Assembly: GCA_022702935.2 (NCBI GenBank)
Contig: JAKIML020000093.1
Location: forward strand, 1 to 57,755
Reading direction: 5' to 3'
Origin: Bacillota bacterium
GTDB taxonomy: Bacteria; Bacillota; Clostridia; DSM-8532
DNA length: 57,755 nt
The notes under the pieces: model-generated
The model's database searches: none
What the model was told of the DNA's origin: nothing
Seen by the model: the letters and a program-made list of their open reading frames with translations, nothing else
In this document: one piece after another, positions 35,056 to 44,928 of the stretch
Layout of the letters: each line of letters starts with the position of its first letter
Position numbering within the stretch: the stretch's first letter is position 1
Translations under genes and position numbers: made by a program

Positions 35056-35133
35056 TCTCGGACTCCCCTCGTTTTCTTCTATTCTATCTCTTTTGAGGGT
35101 GTTTCTCGACTGCACTTTTATTGTACTACTCCA

Positions 35134-35949
35134 CACTAACGACAGGATAAAAGAGAGAACCAGCCATTGGGTGAGGGACATATAGTCCATGGAACCGGTT
35201 AGTCCCTGAACCTTGGACATAAAAAGAACGGCCGGTATGCTTAATGCCGCCAGATAGCCTAAAGTACGTATCCTGTGCCCCTGGGGCTGAAGCAAAACTA
35301 CCAGGATAAAGGTGAGTCCGCCAACCAGATATCCTCCTTTTGATCCGGTGAGAAGCAGGGCCAAAAGCAAGGTATTGCCCACACCGGACAGAAGCAGGGT
35401 GAGGATTTTGCTTTTTGCGGTGTTCATCAGGGTAAGCGTAAAGATAAGACACACCGCAAAATAGATGACGGAGGCATTATAGTATTGAAAGGTTGAGCCC
35501 ACCCTGTCCTCATGGAGGGTGTCGTTTAAAAACGGAAAGGCCTTGGAAAGGGCTTCTAGACCAATGATTGCAGCTATGAACCCGGTTATTACCACCGAAG
35601 GCATCAATAAGGACCCCAAGGCTTCCTTTTTGTCCTGATAATAATCGTATAAAATTACGAACACAATAAAATACGCTGTATACTGGATGATGGCCTTAAT
35701 ATTCTCACGCACATTGACAGCAGCAATAAAACTTAAGCCATAGGCCGCTATCAGCAGGGCTCCGGGAATGGCAAGCCAGGGGTTAAATTGCAGGGACCCT
35801 CCTGAGGTCAGTTTGGCAAGAAAGTAGAGAACGGCCAATAAGGCTATCACCGTCAGAAAGATCGAAGATTCCAGAGGAAAGAACAGTCCTCTGAACAGCG
35901 GAGAAACAGCGAGTGCAATAATGACACCCAATACACTTATTTTCTTCAT
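35134..35949 (-). pseudogene. O-antigen ligase/polymerase-like membrane protein, truncated by IS
   Basis: 272 residues remain of a polytopic membrane protein with about nine hydrophobic segments; GSTFQYYNASVIYF followed by LLLTGSKGGYLVG is characteristic of the O-antigen ligase (Wzy/WaaL-like) superfamily. The frame runs into the IS end after LSFILSLV. The missing C-terminal half is not found on the other side of the IS, so sequence has been lost or moved. No nearby glycan genes hint at its substrate. Confidence 0.75.
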
Positions 35950-36115
35950 AGCTCCCCCGTTAACTCATGAAATAGAAAGAAAGGAAAATAAGTTTAATAA
36001 TTGAATCTATCATAACATATGGCTAAATTTGGGTCAACAAAGGTGGTTATGCCAAAAGACATATGATAGAATTAGGGGTACTGAATAAAACCTATAATGG
36101 GTGAGAGAAGCATCA

Positions 36116-36652
36116 ATGAATAAAAAGCAAAAGCGTATTCTGAAAATCGCTACTTTGATCCTGCTGGTAGCAGCGGTGTTCATCATTGTCTGGTTTACCA
36201 GCAAAACCGGCGAAGAGTCCCATAGAACAAGTCAATGGCTGGCTAAAAAAATAGAGAATTTTATAGGCAGGCACTTTACCATTGATCGAAGGGATGTCTT
36301 CTGGACAAGTACATTAAATGCCATCCTGCGGAAGGTAGGACATTTTGTAGAGTTTTTCTTCCTGGGAATGACGGCCGCTACTTTTTTAATCCTGGTCTTT
36401 CCCAGAAAACGGTTCTCAGCCTTGTCAGCCATAGCCCTTTGCGCGCTGACAGCCTTATTGGATGAATTCCGCCAAAGCTTTGTGGCAGGACGTACGCCCC
36501 AATGGCTGGATGTGAAGCTGGACATGGTGGGGTCACTGTGCGGTATTACCCTTGTTTTTATTATCTGGATAATCTATTCCAAAATGATGAGATATAAAAA
36601 CCGAATCAAAGAGCTGGAGGATTTCATAAAAAGTCATCATTTGGAGGAATGA
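36116..36652 (+). CDS. VanZ family membrane protein
   Basis: 178 residues with four membrane segments and the VanZ pattern: RKVGHFVEFFFLG, then DEFRQSFVAGRTPQWLDVKL with DMVGS. VanZ proteins are linked to low-level teicoplanin resistance in enterococci, but most homologues have unknown roles in the envelope. A charged helix (YKNRIKELEDFIKSH) ends the protein. ATG 36116 is preferred to GTG 36101 because AGAGAAG lies before it; TATAAT is at 36093-36098. Confidence 0.87.
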   Translation: MNKKQKRILKIATLILLVAAVFIIVWFTSKTGEESHRTSQWLAKKIENFIGRHFTIDRRDVFWTSTLNAILRKVGHFVEFFFLGMTAATFLILVFPRKRFSALSAIALCALTALLDEFRQSFVAGRTPQWLDVKLDMVGSLCGITLVFIIWIIYSKMMRYKNRIKELEDFIKSHHLEE

Positions 36653-36669
36653 TAGAAGTATGTTATAAT
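36641..36669 (+). promoter_or_regulatory. Promoter of the chromate transporter pair
   Basis: TTGGAG (36641-36646) and TATAAT (36664-36669) are 17 bp apart, overlapping the end of the vanZ-like gene. Confidence 0.6.
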
Positions 36670-36704
36670 ACCTCTTGCTTTAGCAGAATTGAGGTGTGCA
36701 GCAC

Positions 36705-37286
36705 GTGGCAGAGAAAGAAAGTAAAAAGACGCGTTTCAAAATACTTCTGGATTTATTTTTCACTTTTTTCAAGGTGGGGGCGTTTACCATTGGGGGCGGC
36801 CTTGCCATGCTTCCGGTCATAGAGCGGGAGATTGTCGATAAGAAAGGGTATATCAATAAAGAGGAGATCATTGACGCCTTTGCCATATCCCAGTCCCTTC
36901 CGGGCGTCATTGCCATAAATTCAGCCATCTATGTAGGTTATCGTATCGCAGGGCTTATGGGTGCTCTATGCACAGCCTTTGGGGTTGTTCTCCCGTCCTT
37001 TATTACCATTCTGGCCATTGCCTTGCTCTTTCCCACCATAAGCGGGAATGTCTGGGTCAATAAAGCGCTAACCGGCGTAAAGGCCGGGGTTGCCGGTGTC
37101 ATAGCAGTTTCAGTGGTCAATCTGGCAAAGAAAGCGTTAAAGGACGCCTTTGGCATCATTATTGCCCTTGTGGCCTTTATCTTAGCGGTCCTGTTTGATG
37201 TGAGCATCGTCTATATTGTTCTGGCCGGAGCTTTCCTGGGCTATCTCTACTATGGTCTGAGGGGGGCAAAACATGATACTCATTAG
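36705..37286 (+). CDS. Chromate transporter, first half (CHR family)
   Basis: 193 residues: the short-chain CHR half-protein with TFFKVGAFTIGGGLAMLP, DAFAISQSLPGVIAINSAIYVGYR and about five to six membrane segments. Short-chain CHR proteins come as pairs of opposite topology that together equal one ChrA; the partner overlaps by 14 bp. Transport of chromate in this organism is only inferred. GTG 36705 is preferred (GAGGT nine bases upstream). Confidence 0.88.
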   Translation: MAEKESKKTRFKILLDLFFTFFKVGAFTIGGGLAMLPVIEREIVDKKGYINKEEIIDAFAISQSLPGVIAINSAIYVGYRIAGLMGALCTAFGVVLPSFITILAIALLFPTISGNVWVNKALTGVKAGVAGVIAVSVVNLAKKALKDAFGIIIALVAFILAVLFDVSIVYIVLAGAFLGYLYYGLRGAKHDTH

Positions 37287-37812
37287 TTTGTTTTTGGTCT
37301 TTTTCAAGATAGGTCTCATAGGCTTTGGCGGAGGATATGCCATTTTAACCATGCTCCAGAAGGAGCTTTTAAGCCTTGGGTGGCTTACCGTGGAAGAGTT
37401 CGGCAATATAGCGGCCATCTCCCAAATGACCCCCGGTCCTATTGCAGTTAATGCGGCCACCTATGTGGGGTATCGTGTGGGCGGCTTTTGGGGTTCAGTG
37501 ATGGCAACCTTTGGAGTATCGCTGCCATCCTTAATTCTTGTGGTCTTAGTGGCCCATTTTGTTTTGAAATTCAAAGAGAGTCGGCTGGTGGAGTCCTGCA
37601 TGAAAGGGATTCGACCCGTCACCGTTGCCTTTATCGCGTCAGCGGCCATTTTCTTTGCCTATGAATCCTTTGTGGATCTGGCCCTCCCGCTTTTTATCAA
37701 TCCAGGAGCTTTCGTAATCTTCGTTTTGTCCATACTGGCCGCAGTATTGCTCAAGATGGACACCATCCTGATTATTCTTCTGACAGCGGTGCTGGGTATG
37801 ATTATACTTTGA
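37273..37812 (+). CDS. Chromate transporter, second half (CHR family)
   Basis: 179 residues with the parallel motifs FFKIGLIGFGGGYAIL and AISQMTPGPIAVNAATYVGYR. It overlaps the first half and forms the other bundle of the transporter. The last gene of this short operon; the gap beyond it holds the terminator of the opposing HPr-like gene. Confidence 0.88.
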   Translation: MILISLFLVFFKIGLIGFGGGYAILTMLQKELLSLGWLTVEEFGNIAAISQMTPGPIAVNAATYVGYRVGGFWGSVMATFGVSLPSLILVVLVAHFVLKFKESRLVESCMKGIRPVTVAFIASAAIFFAYESFVDLALPLFINPGAFVIFVLSILAAVLLKMDTILIILLTAVLGMIIL

Positions 37813-37842
37813 TGGGGAACGGACAAGAAAGCACATAGAAAG

Positions 37843-37875
37843 CAAAAAAGCCCAGGCTTACTGAGGCCAAGGCTT
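37843..37875 (-). terminator. Terminator of the HPr-like gene
   Basis: On the minus strand AAGCC-TT-GGC pairs with GCC-TG-GGCTT, then a run of T residues. Confidence 0.65.
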
Positions 37876-37907
37876 GTGTTATCGTGATAAAAAGAAGAGA
37901 GTAAGGG

Positions 37908-38138
37908 TTAATCGACAATGATTCCCTTAATCTCGTTGATAAAGTCGTCGGCGTTATCGTTGTGAACTTCAACCTTGATGGGTTTGGAAAGATCCAAGCT
38001 GAAGATTCCCATAATGGACTTGGCATCAACGATATACCGGCCCGATGTGAGATCAACATCGAAATCATACTTATTGACGATGTTCACAAAATCCTTCACA
38101 TCATTAATAGATTTTAGTAAAATGTTGAATGTTTTCAT
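37908..38138 (-). CDS. HPr-like protein lacking the phosphorylatable histidine
   Basis: 76 residues with the HPr fold. The regulatory-serine segment is conserved (AKSIMGIFSL, Ser41 equals Ser46 of HPr), but the G-I-H-A-R-P-A active-site loop reads SINDVKDF, so the PTS His15 is missing. It cannot relay phosphate from PEP in the usual way. As with Bacillus Crh, which also lacks His15, a regulatory role through Ser phosphorylation is possible. It is monocistronic; the leader may use TTGACT-17-TAAACT near 38215-38190. Confidence 0.8.
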   Translation of the reverse strand: MKTFNILLKSINDVKDFVNIVNKYDFDVDLTSGRYIVDAKSIMGIFSLDLSKPIKVEVHNDNADDFINEIKGIIVD

Positions 38139-38277
38139 TGGCTTATTACACCGCCTTTCAGTGTTTATTATGCAATCAACACATTTATAAGTTTATTACC
38201 ATAGAAAACCATAGTCAATGGTTAAAGTGTTAAGAGTTTATGTATAGTATGTAACATTTTTAGGGAAGTGAGACAGA

Positions 38278-39585
38278 ATGTCAGAAAAAAAGAAAGTGGC
38301 ATTTATTACATTGGGCTGCAAGGTCAATACCTCTGAAACCGAGGGCATGAAAAGGCTCTTTCAAAAAGCTGGCTATGAGACCGTTCCCGAAAACGAATAT
38401 GCCGATGTATATATCGTCAACACCTGTACGGTGACCAGCATGAGTGATAAAAAGTCGCGTCAAATGCTCAGGCGCGCCCATGGCCTGAATCCCCAGGCCA
38501 TTGTTGCCGCCGTGGGATGCTTTGCCCAGGTTTCACCCGATGAAGCCGCTAAAATCCCGGGGGTCAATCTTGTGGTGGGCAATAATATGAAGCACCAGAT
38601 TGTGGAGCTGGTGGAAAACGTAGCAGGCGACAGACCTGTTACACTGGTCAACGAGAGAAAAAGCCTGTCGGTCTATGAAGAGCTGCCCGTAGAAGCCTAT
38701 GACGGGCACACCCGCGCCTTTCTGAAGATACAGGATGGCTGTGACCAGTTCTGCTCTTATTGCATTATCCCCTATGCCCGCGGTCCGGTAAGAAGCAGGA
38801 GCCTTGAAGATGTGATCCATGAGGCCGAGGGCTTTGCCCAAAGGGGATATAAGGAAGTGGTGCTCACAGGCATCCATTTAACCTCCTATGGGGATGATAA
38901 GAATGGTGCTGGTCTGGGTGATTTGATATATCGTATTCATGACATAGAAGGGATTGAGCGAATCCGCTTGGGCTCACTGGAACCCATGTTCCTGACCATG
39001 GATTTTATTCAGCGCATCAAGAGCCTGCCCAAATTCTGCCCCCATTTTCATATTTCACTTCAGAGCGGCTGCGAGAGGACGCTTAGAAGAATGAATCGGA
39101 AGTACACGCCCGAGGACTATCGGGGTATCGTCAAGGCTTTACGAGAGCATATTCCCGATGTAACCCTCACCACTGATATCATGGTGGGATTTCCGGGCGA
39201 AACCGAGGAGGATTTCCTGGAGTCCTATCGTTTTTGTGAGGAAATGGAGTTCTTATGGATTCATGTGTTTAAGTACTCGCCGCGGAAAGGCACTCCCGCA
39301 GCCAAGTATCCTGACCAGGTGGATGCCGCCATCAAGGATCAGAGAAGCCGAGATATGATTGCACTGGCCGAAAGAATGAGAGAAAGGATCTTTGGTCAGT
39401 ACATAGGACGGGAAATGTCCGTGCTCATGGAACAGCCCATTAAGGGAAGTCCCAGAGACATGGAAGGGCTTACCGCAAACTATATTCCTGTGGCTGTGGA
39501 GGTAGAAAATCCGTGCGCCGGGGAAATAATTAAGACAAGACTCTTATCCATTGAGGGGGAGCGAATGCGCGGAACATTGGATTAA
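38278..39585 (+). CDS. mtaB: tRNA t6A37 methylthiotransferase MtaB
   Basis: 435-residue radical SAM enzyme converting t6A to ms2t6A at position 37 of ANN-decoding tRNAs. Domains: N-terminal UPF0004 with Cys ligands in TLGCKVN, NTCTVT and AVGCFAQ; radical SAM core with GCDQFCSYCIIPYARG (CxxxCxxC); C-terminal TRAM domain. GCKVNxxE and overall length fit MtaB (Bacillus YqeV) over MiaB. AAGTGAGA lies before the ATG. Confidence 0.94.
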   Translation: MSEKKKVAFITLGCKVNTSETEGMKRLFQKAGYETVPENEYADVYIVNTCTVTSMSDKKSRQMLRRAHGLNPQAIVAAVGCFAQVSPDEAAKIPGVNLVVGNNMKHQIVELVENVAGDRPVTLVNERKSLSVYEELPVEAYDGHTRAFLKIQDGCDQFCSYCIIPYARGPVRSRSLEDVIHEAEGFAQRGYKEVVLTGIHLTSYGDDKNGAGLGDLIYRIHDIEGIERIRLGSLEPMFLTMDFIQRIKSLPKFCPHFHISLQSGCERTLRRMNRKYTPEDYRGIVKALREHIPDVTLTTDIMVGFPGETEEDFLESYRFCEEMEFLWIHVFKYSPRKGTPAAKYPDQVDAAIKDQRSRDMIALAERMRERIFGQYIGREMSVLMEQPIKGSPRDMEGLTANYIPVAVEVENPCAGEIIKTRLLSIEGERMRGTLD

Positions 39586-39618
39586 TCTTACAAAGAGGTT
39601 TCGGTTTTGTGTCAAAAC

Positions 39619-39647
39619 TTGATTTAATGCCCTTTATATATTATTAT
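39619..39647 (+). promoter_or_regulatory. Promoter of ireB
   Basis: TTGATT (39619-39624) and TATTAT (39642-39647), 17 bp apart, 55 bp before the start. Confidence 0.55.
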
Positions 39648-39701
39648 AAGGTTATCAAAAGATTACGTTTCACAATGGTTAGAGAAAGCTGGTGATTGCT
39701 C

Positions 39702-39953
39702 ATGTATTCTGGGACCATGAAATTTGATTTTAATAATGATAAAACCAATCAAACCCGGGAGATCATATTCAAGGTGTATGAGGCGCTGAACGAAAAGGGG
39801 TATAACCCTATCAGCCAAATTGTTGGCTATATTATGTCCGGCGATCCGACCTACATCACCAGCCATAATAATGCCAGAAGCCTGATTAGACGGCTGGAAC
39901 GGGATGAGATTCTGGAGGAGCTCGTCAGGTATTATCTTCAGGAAAATCAATGA
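39702..39953 (+). CDS. ireB: IreB family regulatory phosphoprotein (UPF0297)
   Basis: About 83 residues, all helix: [32 protein letters not shown] and [19 protein letters not shown] give an unambiguous family match. In Enterococcus IreB is phosphorylated by the PASTA kinase IreK and counteracts cephalosporin resistance. It commonly neighbours alaS and ruvX; here it stands alone with its own promoter and terminator. An ATG at 39717 is an alternative start. Confidence 0.9.
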   Translation: MYSGTMKFDFNNDKTNQTREIIFKVYEALNEKGYNPISQIVGYIMSGDPTYITSHNNARSLIRRLERDEILEELVRYYLQENQ

Positions 39954-39962
39954 TGAACCACA

Positions 39963-39987
39963 AACCCGCTTAATGAGCGGGTTTTCT
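39963..39987 (+). terminator. Rho-independent terminator after ireB
   Basis: AACCCGCT/AGCGGGTT arms with a five-base loop, then TTTTCTT. Confidence 0.85.
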
Positions 39988-40024
39988 TATGATTAAGTTT
40001 TTGATGAATAGAAAGGGGATTGGG

Positions 40025-40975
40025 ATGGAATACAGAAAGCTTGGACGCACGGGCATCACAGTGTCAAGGCTATGCTTCGGCGGTCTGGTCATCGGCCCCC
40101 TTCAAAAGAATTTGAGCATTGAACAGGGTGCGGAGGTTATTGCCCATGCCCTTCTTCGTGGTGTTAATTTTATTGATACGGCCGACCTTTACCAAACCTA
40201 TGATCATATTCGGCGTGCCATGGATTTGACGGGGATACGCCCTGTTATCGCCTCCAAGTCCTATGCCTATTCCCGCGAAGAGGCTAAAAGAACGGTGGAT
40301 AAGGCCCTGACGGCACTTAAGCTTGACAGCCTGGACATTTTCCTCATGCATGAACAGGAGAGCGAGCATACCCTTCGTGGTCATTGGGAGGCTTTTGAAT
40401 ACTATCTGGAGCTTAAGGACCAGGGCGTTCTTAAAGCTGTGGGCATTTCAACCCATCATATTGCCGCGGTTCAGGCCTCCTTAAACATTCCGGAGATTGA
40501 GGTCATCCATCCCATCACCAACAAGGCCGGGCTGGGCATATGCGATGGAAGTATGGAGCAGATGCTTCAGGCTTTGGAGCAAGCATACCAAAAAGGCAAG
40601 GCCATCTATGGCATGAAGCCCTTTGGCGGCGGAAACCTTCTCCATTCCTTTCAGGAATGCTTTGAGTTTGTCACCTCCATTCCATATCTTGATGCCATTG
40701 CCGTGGGGATGCAGAGCATTGATGAGGTTGAGATGAATGTGGCCTTGTTTGACAATGTGGCCGAGGCCGGAAAGTGTATGGCCGATTACCGGCCTGAGAA
40801 TAAAAAAGCGCTGCATGTGGATTTCTGGTGTGAAGCCTGCGGGAAATGCACCCGGCGATGCAAGCAAAATGCCCTGTCCATCATGGACAAAAAGCTTACT
40901 ATACAACATGACAGATGCGTCCTGTGCGGCTATTGTGCAAGTGCATGTCCCGTATTCGCGCTGAAGGTGTATTAA
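40025..40975 (+). CDS. Aldo/keto reductase fused to a two-cluster ferredoxin domain
   Basis: 316 residues. The (beta/alpha)8 aldo/keto reductase domain has Asp and Tyr in DTADLYQTYD, Lys in ASKSYAYS and His in LMHEQ. The C-terminal 60 residues carry two 4Fe-4S motifs, CEACGKCTRRCKQNA and CVLCGYCASACPVFA. This AKR-ferredoxin fusion is common in anaerobes, where ferredoxin may replace or supplement NAD(P)H; substrate unknown. ATG 40025 follows AAAGGGG. No operon partner is apparent. Confidence 0.9.
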   Translation: MEYRKLGRTGITVSRLCFGGLVIGPLQKNLSIEQGAEVIAHALLRGVNFIDTADLYQTYDHIRRAMDLTGIRPVIASKSYAYSREEAKRTVDKALTALKLDSLDIFLMHEQESEHTLRGHWEAFEYYLELKDQGVLKAVGISTHHIAAVQASLNIPEIEVIHPITNKAGLGICDGSMEQMLQALEQAYQKGKAIYGMKPFGGGNLLHSFQECFEFVTSIPYLDAIAVGMQSIDEVEMNVALFDNVAEAGKCMADYRPENKKALHVDFWCEACGKCTRRCKQNALSIMDKKLTIQHDRCVLCGYCASACPVFALKVY

Positions 40976-40981
40976 GACCTA

Positions 40982-41009
40982 TTGACTTTTGCAATGACGG
41001 CGGTATAAT
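40982..41009 (+). promoter_or_regulatory. Promoter of the FMN riboswitch-ribU unit
   Basis: TTGACT (40982-40987) and TATAAT (41004-41009) with a 16-bp spacer. Confidence 0.75.
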
Positions 41010-41031
41010 AGCATTAATTGAATAATGTATA

Positions 41032-41152
41032 ATCTTCAGGGCAGGGTGAAAGTCCCTACCGGCGGTAATATGGTTTAGGCCATTAGCCCGCGAGCGAAAG
41101 CCGATCCGGTGCGATTCCGGAGCCGACAGTATAGTCTGGATGGAAGAAGATG
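41032..41152 (+). promoter_or_regulatory. FMN riboswitch (RFN element)
   Basis: All conserved blocks are present in order: TCTTCAGGGCAGGGTGAAA, CCCTACCGGCGGTAA, AGCCCGCGAGCG, GATCCGGTG, TTCCGGAGCCGACAGTATAG and CTGGATGGAAGAAGAT, the first and last pairing as P1. FMN binding should favour the terminator downstream and shut off riboflavin uptake. Confidence 0.97.
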
Positions 41153-41170
41153 TGTGTATTTTGGTTATAG

Positions 41171-41205
41171 GTATCCCTGGAGATTTGTGGTCTTCAGGGA
41201 TTTTT
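41171..41205 (+). terminator. Riboswitch expression-platform terminator
   Basis: ATCCCTG and CAGGGAT arms plus AGA/TCT, followed by five T residues, 70 bp before ribU. Confidence 0.85.
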
Positions 41206-41276
41206 GATGCGCGCAGAAAATCCTTAAGACCTCCACATTGCCCTATCCAAATTTGGTTTACCGGGAGGAAGGATTA

Positions 41277-41876
41277 ATGAACAACAAAATAAAGTATCTT
41301 GTTAAGGTGGCCATGCTGGCGGCGTTGTCTTCTGTGCTTATGTTTTTTGAGCTGATGATACCCTTAACCCCCTCTTTTCTGAAGCTTGATTTCAGTGGAG
41401 TGGTGGTTTTGCTGGGCGGATTTTCGCTAGGACCTGTGGCGGCTGTTTTTATCGAGCTGGTTAAAAATCTGGTGCATGTTACCTCATCCATCACTGGTGG
41501 CATTGGTGAGCTTGCCAGCTTCATTATTGGCTGCTCCTTTGCCCTGCCGGCAGCATTGATATACAAAAAGCGCAAAACCATCAAAGGGGCTGTTATAGGC
41601 CTGATAGTGGGCTCATTATCCATGGTTGTAGTGGCTGCCCTTGCCAACTACTTTGTGCTGATTCCTTTGTATGTGGAGATTTTTGCCAACCAATTCAACA
41701 TCACAGGAGCACAGTCCCTGGATAAGATTGTTCAGATGGGCAACAATGGATGGATTAAGGACCTTCCCAGCCTGATTCTGTTTGGTGTGGTTCCTTTTAA
41801 TCTTTTTAAGGTGACGGTCATTTCCATACTGACATTCTTCACCTATAAAAAGGTTTCGCCCATACTTCACAAATAG
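41277..41876 (+). CDS. ribU: Riboflavin ECF transporter S component RibU
   Basis: 199-residue integral membrane protein with six hydrophobic helices, the substrate-binding subunit of an energy-coupling-factor transporter; it needs the shared EcfA/A'/T module encoded elsewhere. Motifs PLTPSFLKLDFSGVVVLLGGF and ELVKNLVH fit RibU, and the FMN riboswitch upstream identifies riboflavin as substrate. GGGAGGAAGG before ATG 41277 settles the start over an upstream ATG at 41238. Confidence 0.93.
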   Translation: MNNKIKYLVKVAMLAALSSVLMFFELMIPLTPSFLKLDFSGVVVLLGGFSLGPVAAVFIELVKNLVHVTSSITGGIGELASFIIGCSFALPAALIYKKRKTIKGAVIGLIVGSLSMVVVAALANYFVLIPLYVEIFANQFNITGAQSLDKIVQMGNNGWIKDLPSLILFGVVPFNLFKVTVISILTFFTYKKVSPILHK

Positions 41877-42037
41877 TAATTTATTCTCTTTTTTCGGGAT
41901 GGTTTGTCGAAGCCAAAAATCTTGTGGTTTAAATCCGTTTTTGCTGTAAAAAATACTTATGAAATATGCCTGATTACTTTACAAGGAAGCCATCTTCATG
42001 TATGCTATTATGTGGTTATTAATTTAACAAACAATAG

Positions 42038-43372
<1,335 letters not shown>

Positions 43373-43387
43373 TTGACCGTTAGTTCA

Positions 43388-43424
43388 GGACTGCATACAA
43401 TATAGGTATGCGGTCCTTTTTCTT
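43388..43424 (+). terminator. Rho-independent terminator after eno
   Basis: GGACTGCATAC pairs with GTATGCGGTCC (11 bp) followed by TTTTTC. Confidence 0.92.
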
Positions 43425-43514
43425 TTCTATTTCTTTCGACATCCAGACGACACCCCGGTTCAATCTTCACCTGAAATTATATTGAATCAAGTTTAATTAA
43501 AGGAGAATTTGATT

Positions 43515-44459
43515 ATGGCTAGTAAAGTCCTAAAGGAATTGGCTGATTCCCTGGGGTTAGAGGACAAGAATTCTCGATTCTTTGGCAACTATCACGGTTA
43601 CATGATTACCTTACGAGAGACCAACGAGAGTAAAACCCTCATGATAGGTGTGGCGCTAACGGAAAATGATCCACGCATGCAACAGATTGTCGAATTCATT
43701 GAAAAGAACAAAAAAGAGAATCGGATTGTGAGCCATTCCATTCACCCATCCAATGTAAGTATCACAGTTCAAAATCATAAAACTATTGGAGAAACACTGA
43801 AAGCGCTTATGGATGATGGGATTAGGCTGATGCGAGAGCTAGGAATCCCGGGAAGTGAAGTGTGCTGGTATTGTAATCAATCTGGCGGGACTGAAAAGGT
43901 TCAGGTGAATGAGGCTGTTGTTTACATGCATAATGGCTGTATTGAAAGCTTCTGTCAGAAAATAGGTCAGGCCGCACAAGAGTTCCATAGCGAAAAGAAA
44001 AATTATGGCCGTGGCTTTGTTGGAGCGCTTCTTGGTGCCATCATCGGGGCTATTCCATGGGTGATTGTCTATCTTTTGGGATATGTGGTCGCGGCTTTGG
44101 GGATTCTCATCGGTTTTGCTGCCCAGAAAGGTTATGAAATCATGGGTGGCAAACCAGGGAAAGGTAAGGCATGGATAGTGCTTATTTTAGTTATTGTTGT
44201 TGTGGTGGTTGCTCATTTCATAGGCGATACCATTGAATTGTATAAGTTATTTGAAGAAGAAGGATTCACTAACATAGAGTTCAAAGATGTTGTGGATTAT
44301 CATATTACATTAGTTCAGGAAAAGTCTGAATACAGGTCTATCGTCATAGGCAACCTGCTAAAGGGCTTATTATTCGCAGGAGCGGGAGCTATAGGCATTT
44401 TCCTTGGCCTTAGGGAAGAAGGTAAAGGAAACATCGCTACTGTAAAACGTATAGCCTAG
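43515..44459 (+). CDS. Unknown membrane protein with CxxC motif
   Basis: 314 residues, no family recognised. Residues 1-165 look soluble: a beta-rich region (YHGYMITLRETNESKTLMIGV) and a CWYCNQSGG site that may bind metal, with a further Cys about 30 residues on. Then follow a hydrophobic pair rich in Gly/Ala (about 168-205), another segment of Ile/Val runs (about 221-240) and a last one (about 280-300). An SD (AAAGGAGAA) and a terminator mark it as a real single-gene unit. Neighbours give no functional hint. Confidence 0.75.
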   Translation: MASKVLKELADSLGLEDKNSRFFGNYHGYMITLRETNESKTLMIGVALTENDPRMQQIVEFIEKNKKENRIVSHSIHPSNVSITVQNHKTIGETLKALMDDGIRLMRELGIPGSEVCWYCNQSGGTEKVQVNEAVVYMHNGCIESFCQKIGQAAQEFHSEKKNYGRGFVGALLGAIIGAIPWVIVYLLGYVVAALGILIGFAAQKGYEIMGGKPGKGKAWIVLILVIVVVVVAHFIGDTIELYKLFEEEGFTNIEFKDVVDYHITLVQEKSEYRSIVIGNLLKGLLFAGAGAIGIFLGLREEGKGNIATVKRIA

Positions 44460-44513
44460 ATGACATGACCATTAATCCAAAAAAGTGATCGCATAACAGG
44501 GACAGAATGATAA

Positions 44514-44545
44514 AGATGCCAGTACTTTATGCTGGCATCTTTTTT
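44514..44545. terminator. Terminator between convergent genes
   Basis: AGATGCCAG/CTGGCATCT arms with a nine-base loop and a run of T residues on the plus side; the minus side has a shorter T stretch, so it may serve both genes. Confidence 0.85.
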
Positions 44546-44918
44546 AACGTCCCAAATTGTTCCAATGATCAAGTGCTTCGCTAAGCTCCATGATTGCGCT
44601 GTTTTTATCATGAGTCTTCATGGTACCTTTAAGCCGTGCCAGACAGGTACCGAAATTATTGATTTCATCGCGTTCAGAACTGAACTGAACGCGATGGACG
44701 ATTGCTTTCCATGCAGTTTCAAGCTCTTTGGTGCCATTTTCGGCCTCATCCCATTGCTCCATTAAAACATTGTCTGAAATGCTTTGTATCATCTGGGGTA
44801 TATTATCCTTCTGGGTTAACGGCCTCTTAAGGAAATCCCCGCTTAGCATAATGCCAATAAAAAGAATGAGCGTTGCAATGGGAATTGCTGCTACCATAAA
44901 TTTTCTCATAGTAATCAT
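44544..44918 (-). CDS. DUF4363 family protein
   Basis: 124 residues with one N-terminal membrane anchor (about 7-25) and an outside four-helix-like domain (WDEAENGTKELETAWKAI, NNFGTCLARLKGTMK, AIMELSEALDHW), matching DUF4363. Members usually follow a DUF421 gene, as here, 10 bp after its stop. Function unknown. The start could also be ATG 44909; GGAAG precedes both. Confidence 0.8.
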   Translation of the reverse strand: MITMRKFMVAAIPIATLILFIGIMLSGDFLKRPLTQKDNIPQMIQSISDNVLMEQWDEAENGTKELETAWKAIVHRVQFSSERDEINNFGTCLARLKGTMKTHDKNSAIMELSEALDHWNNLGR

Positions 44919-44928
44919 CTTCCAGTCC

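Larger units (their letters stand above)
33728..35133 (-). mobile_element. IS3-family insertion sequence (1406 bp)
   Basis: Imperfect terminal inverted repeats begin TGGACTTGTCAAGAAAAGTG on the left and (as complement) TGGAGTAGTACAATAAAAGT on the right, both continuing to GCAG. Inside are overlapping orfA and orfB on the minus strand with a -1 slippery heptamer. DDE residues look intact. The 3 bp on each side (ATA and CAC) differ, so no target duplication is seen. A CAAAGTGG/CCACTTTG hairpin follows orfB. Confidence 0.88.

Noticed and set aside
34765-35949. A continuous 394-codon frame joining a membrane protein to an HTH protein
   Set aside because: The IS terminal repeat lies inside it. 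It is a truncated O-antigen-ligase-like gene read through into IS3 orfA, not a natural fusion.
41904-41911. A TGTCGAA Spo0A-like box between ribU and eno
   Set aside because: A single 7-mer match with no second box or promoter context is expected by chance.
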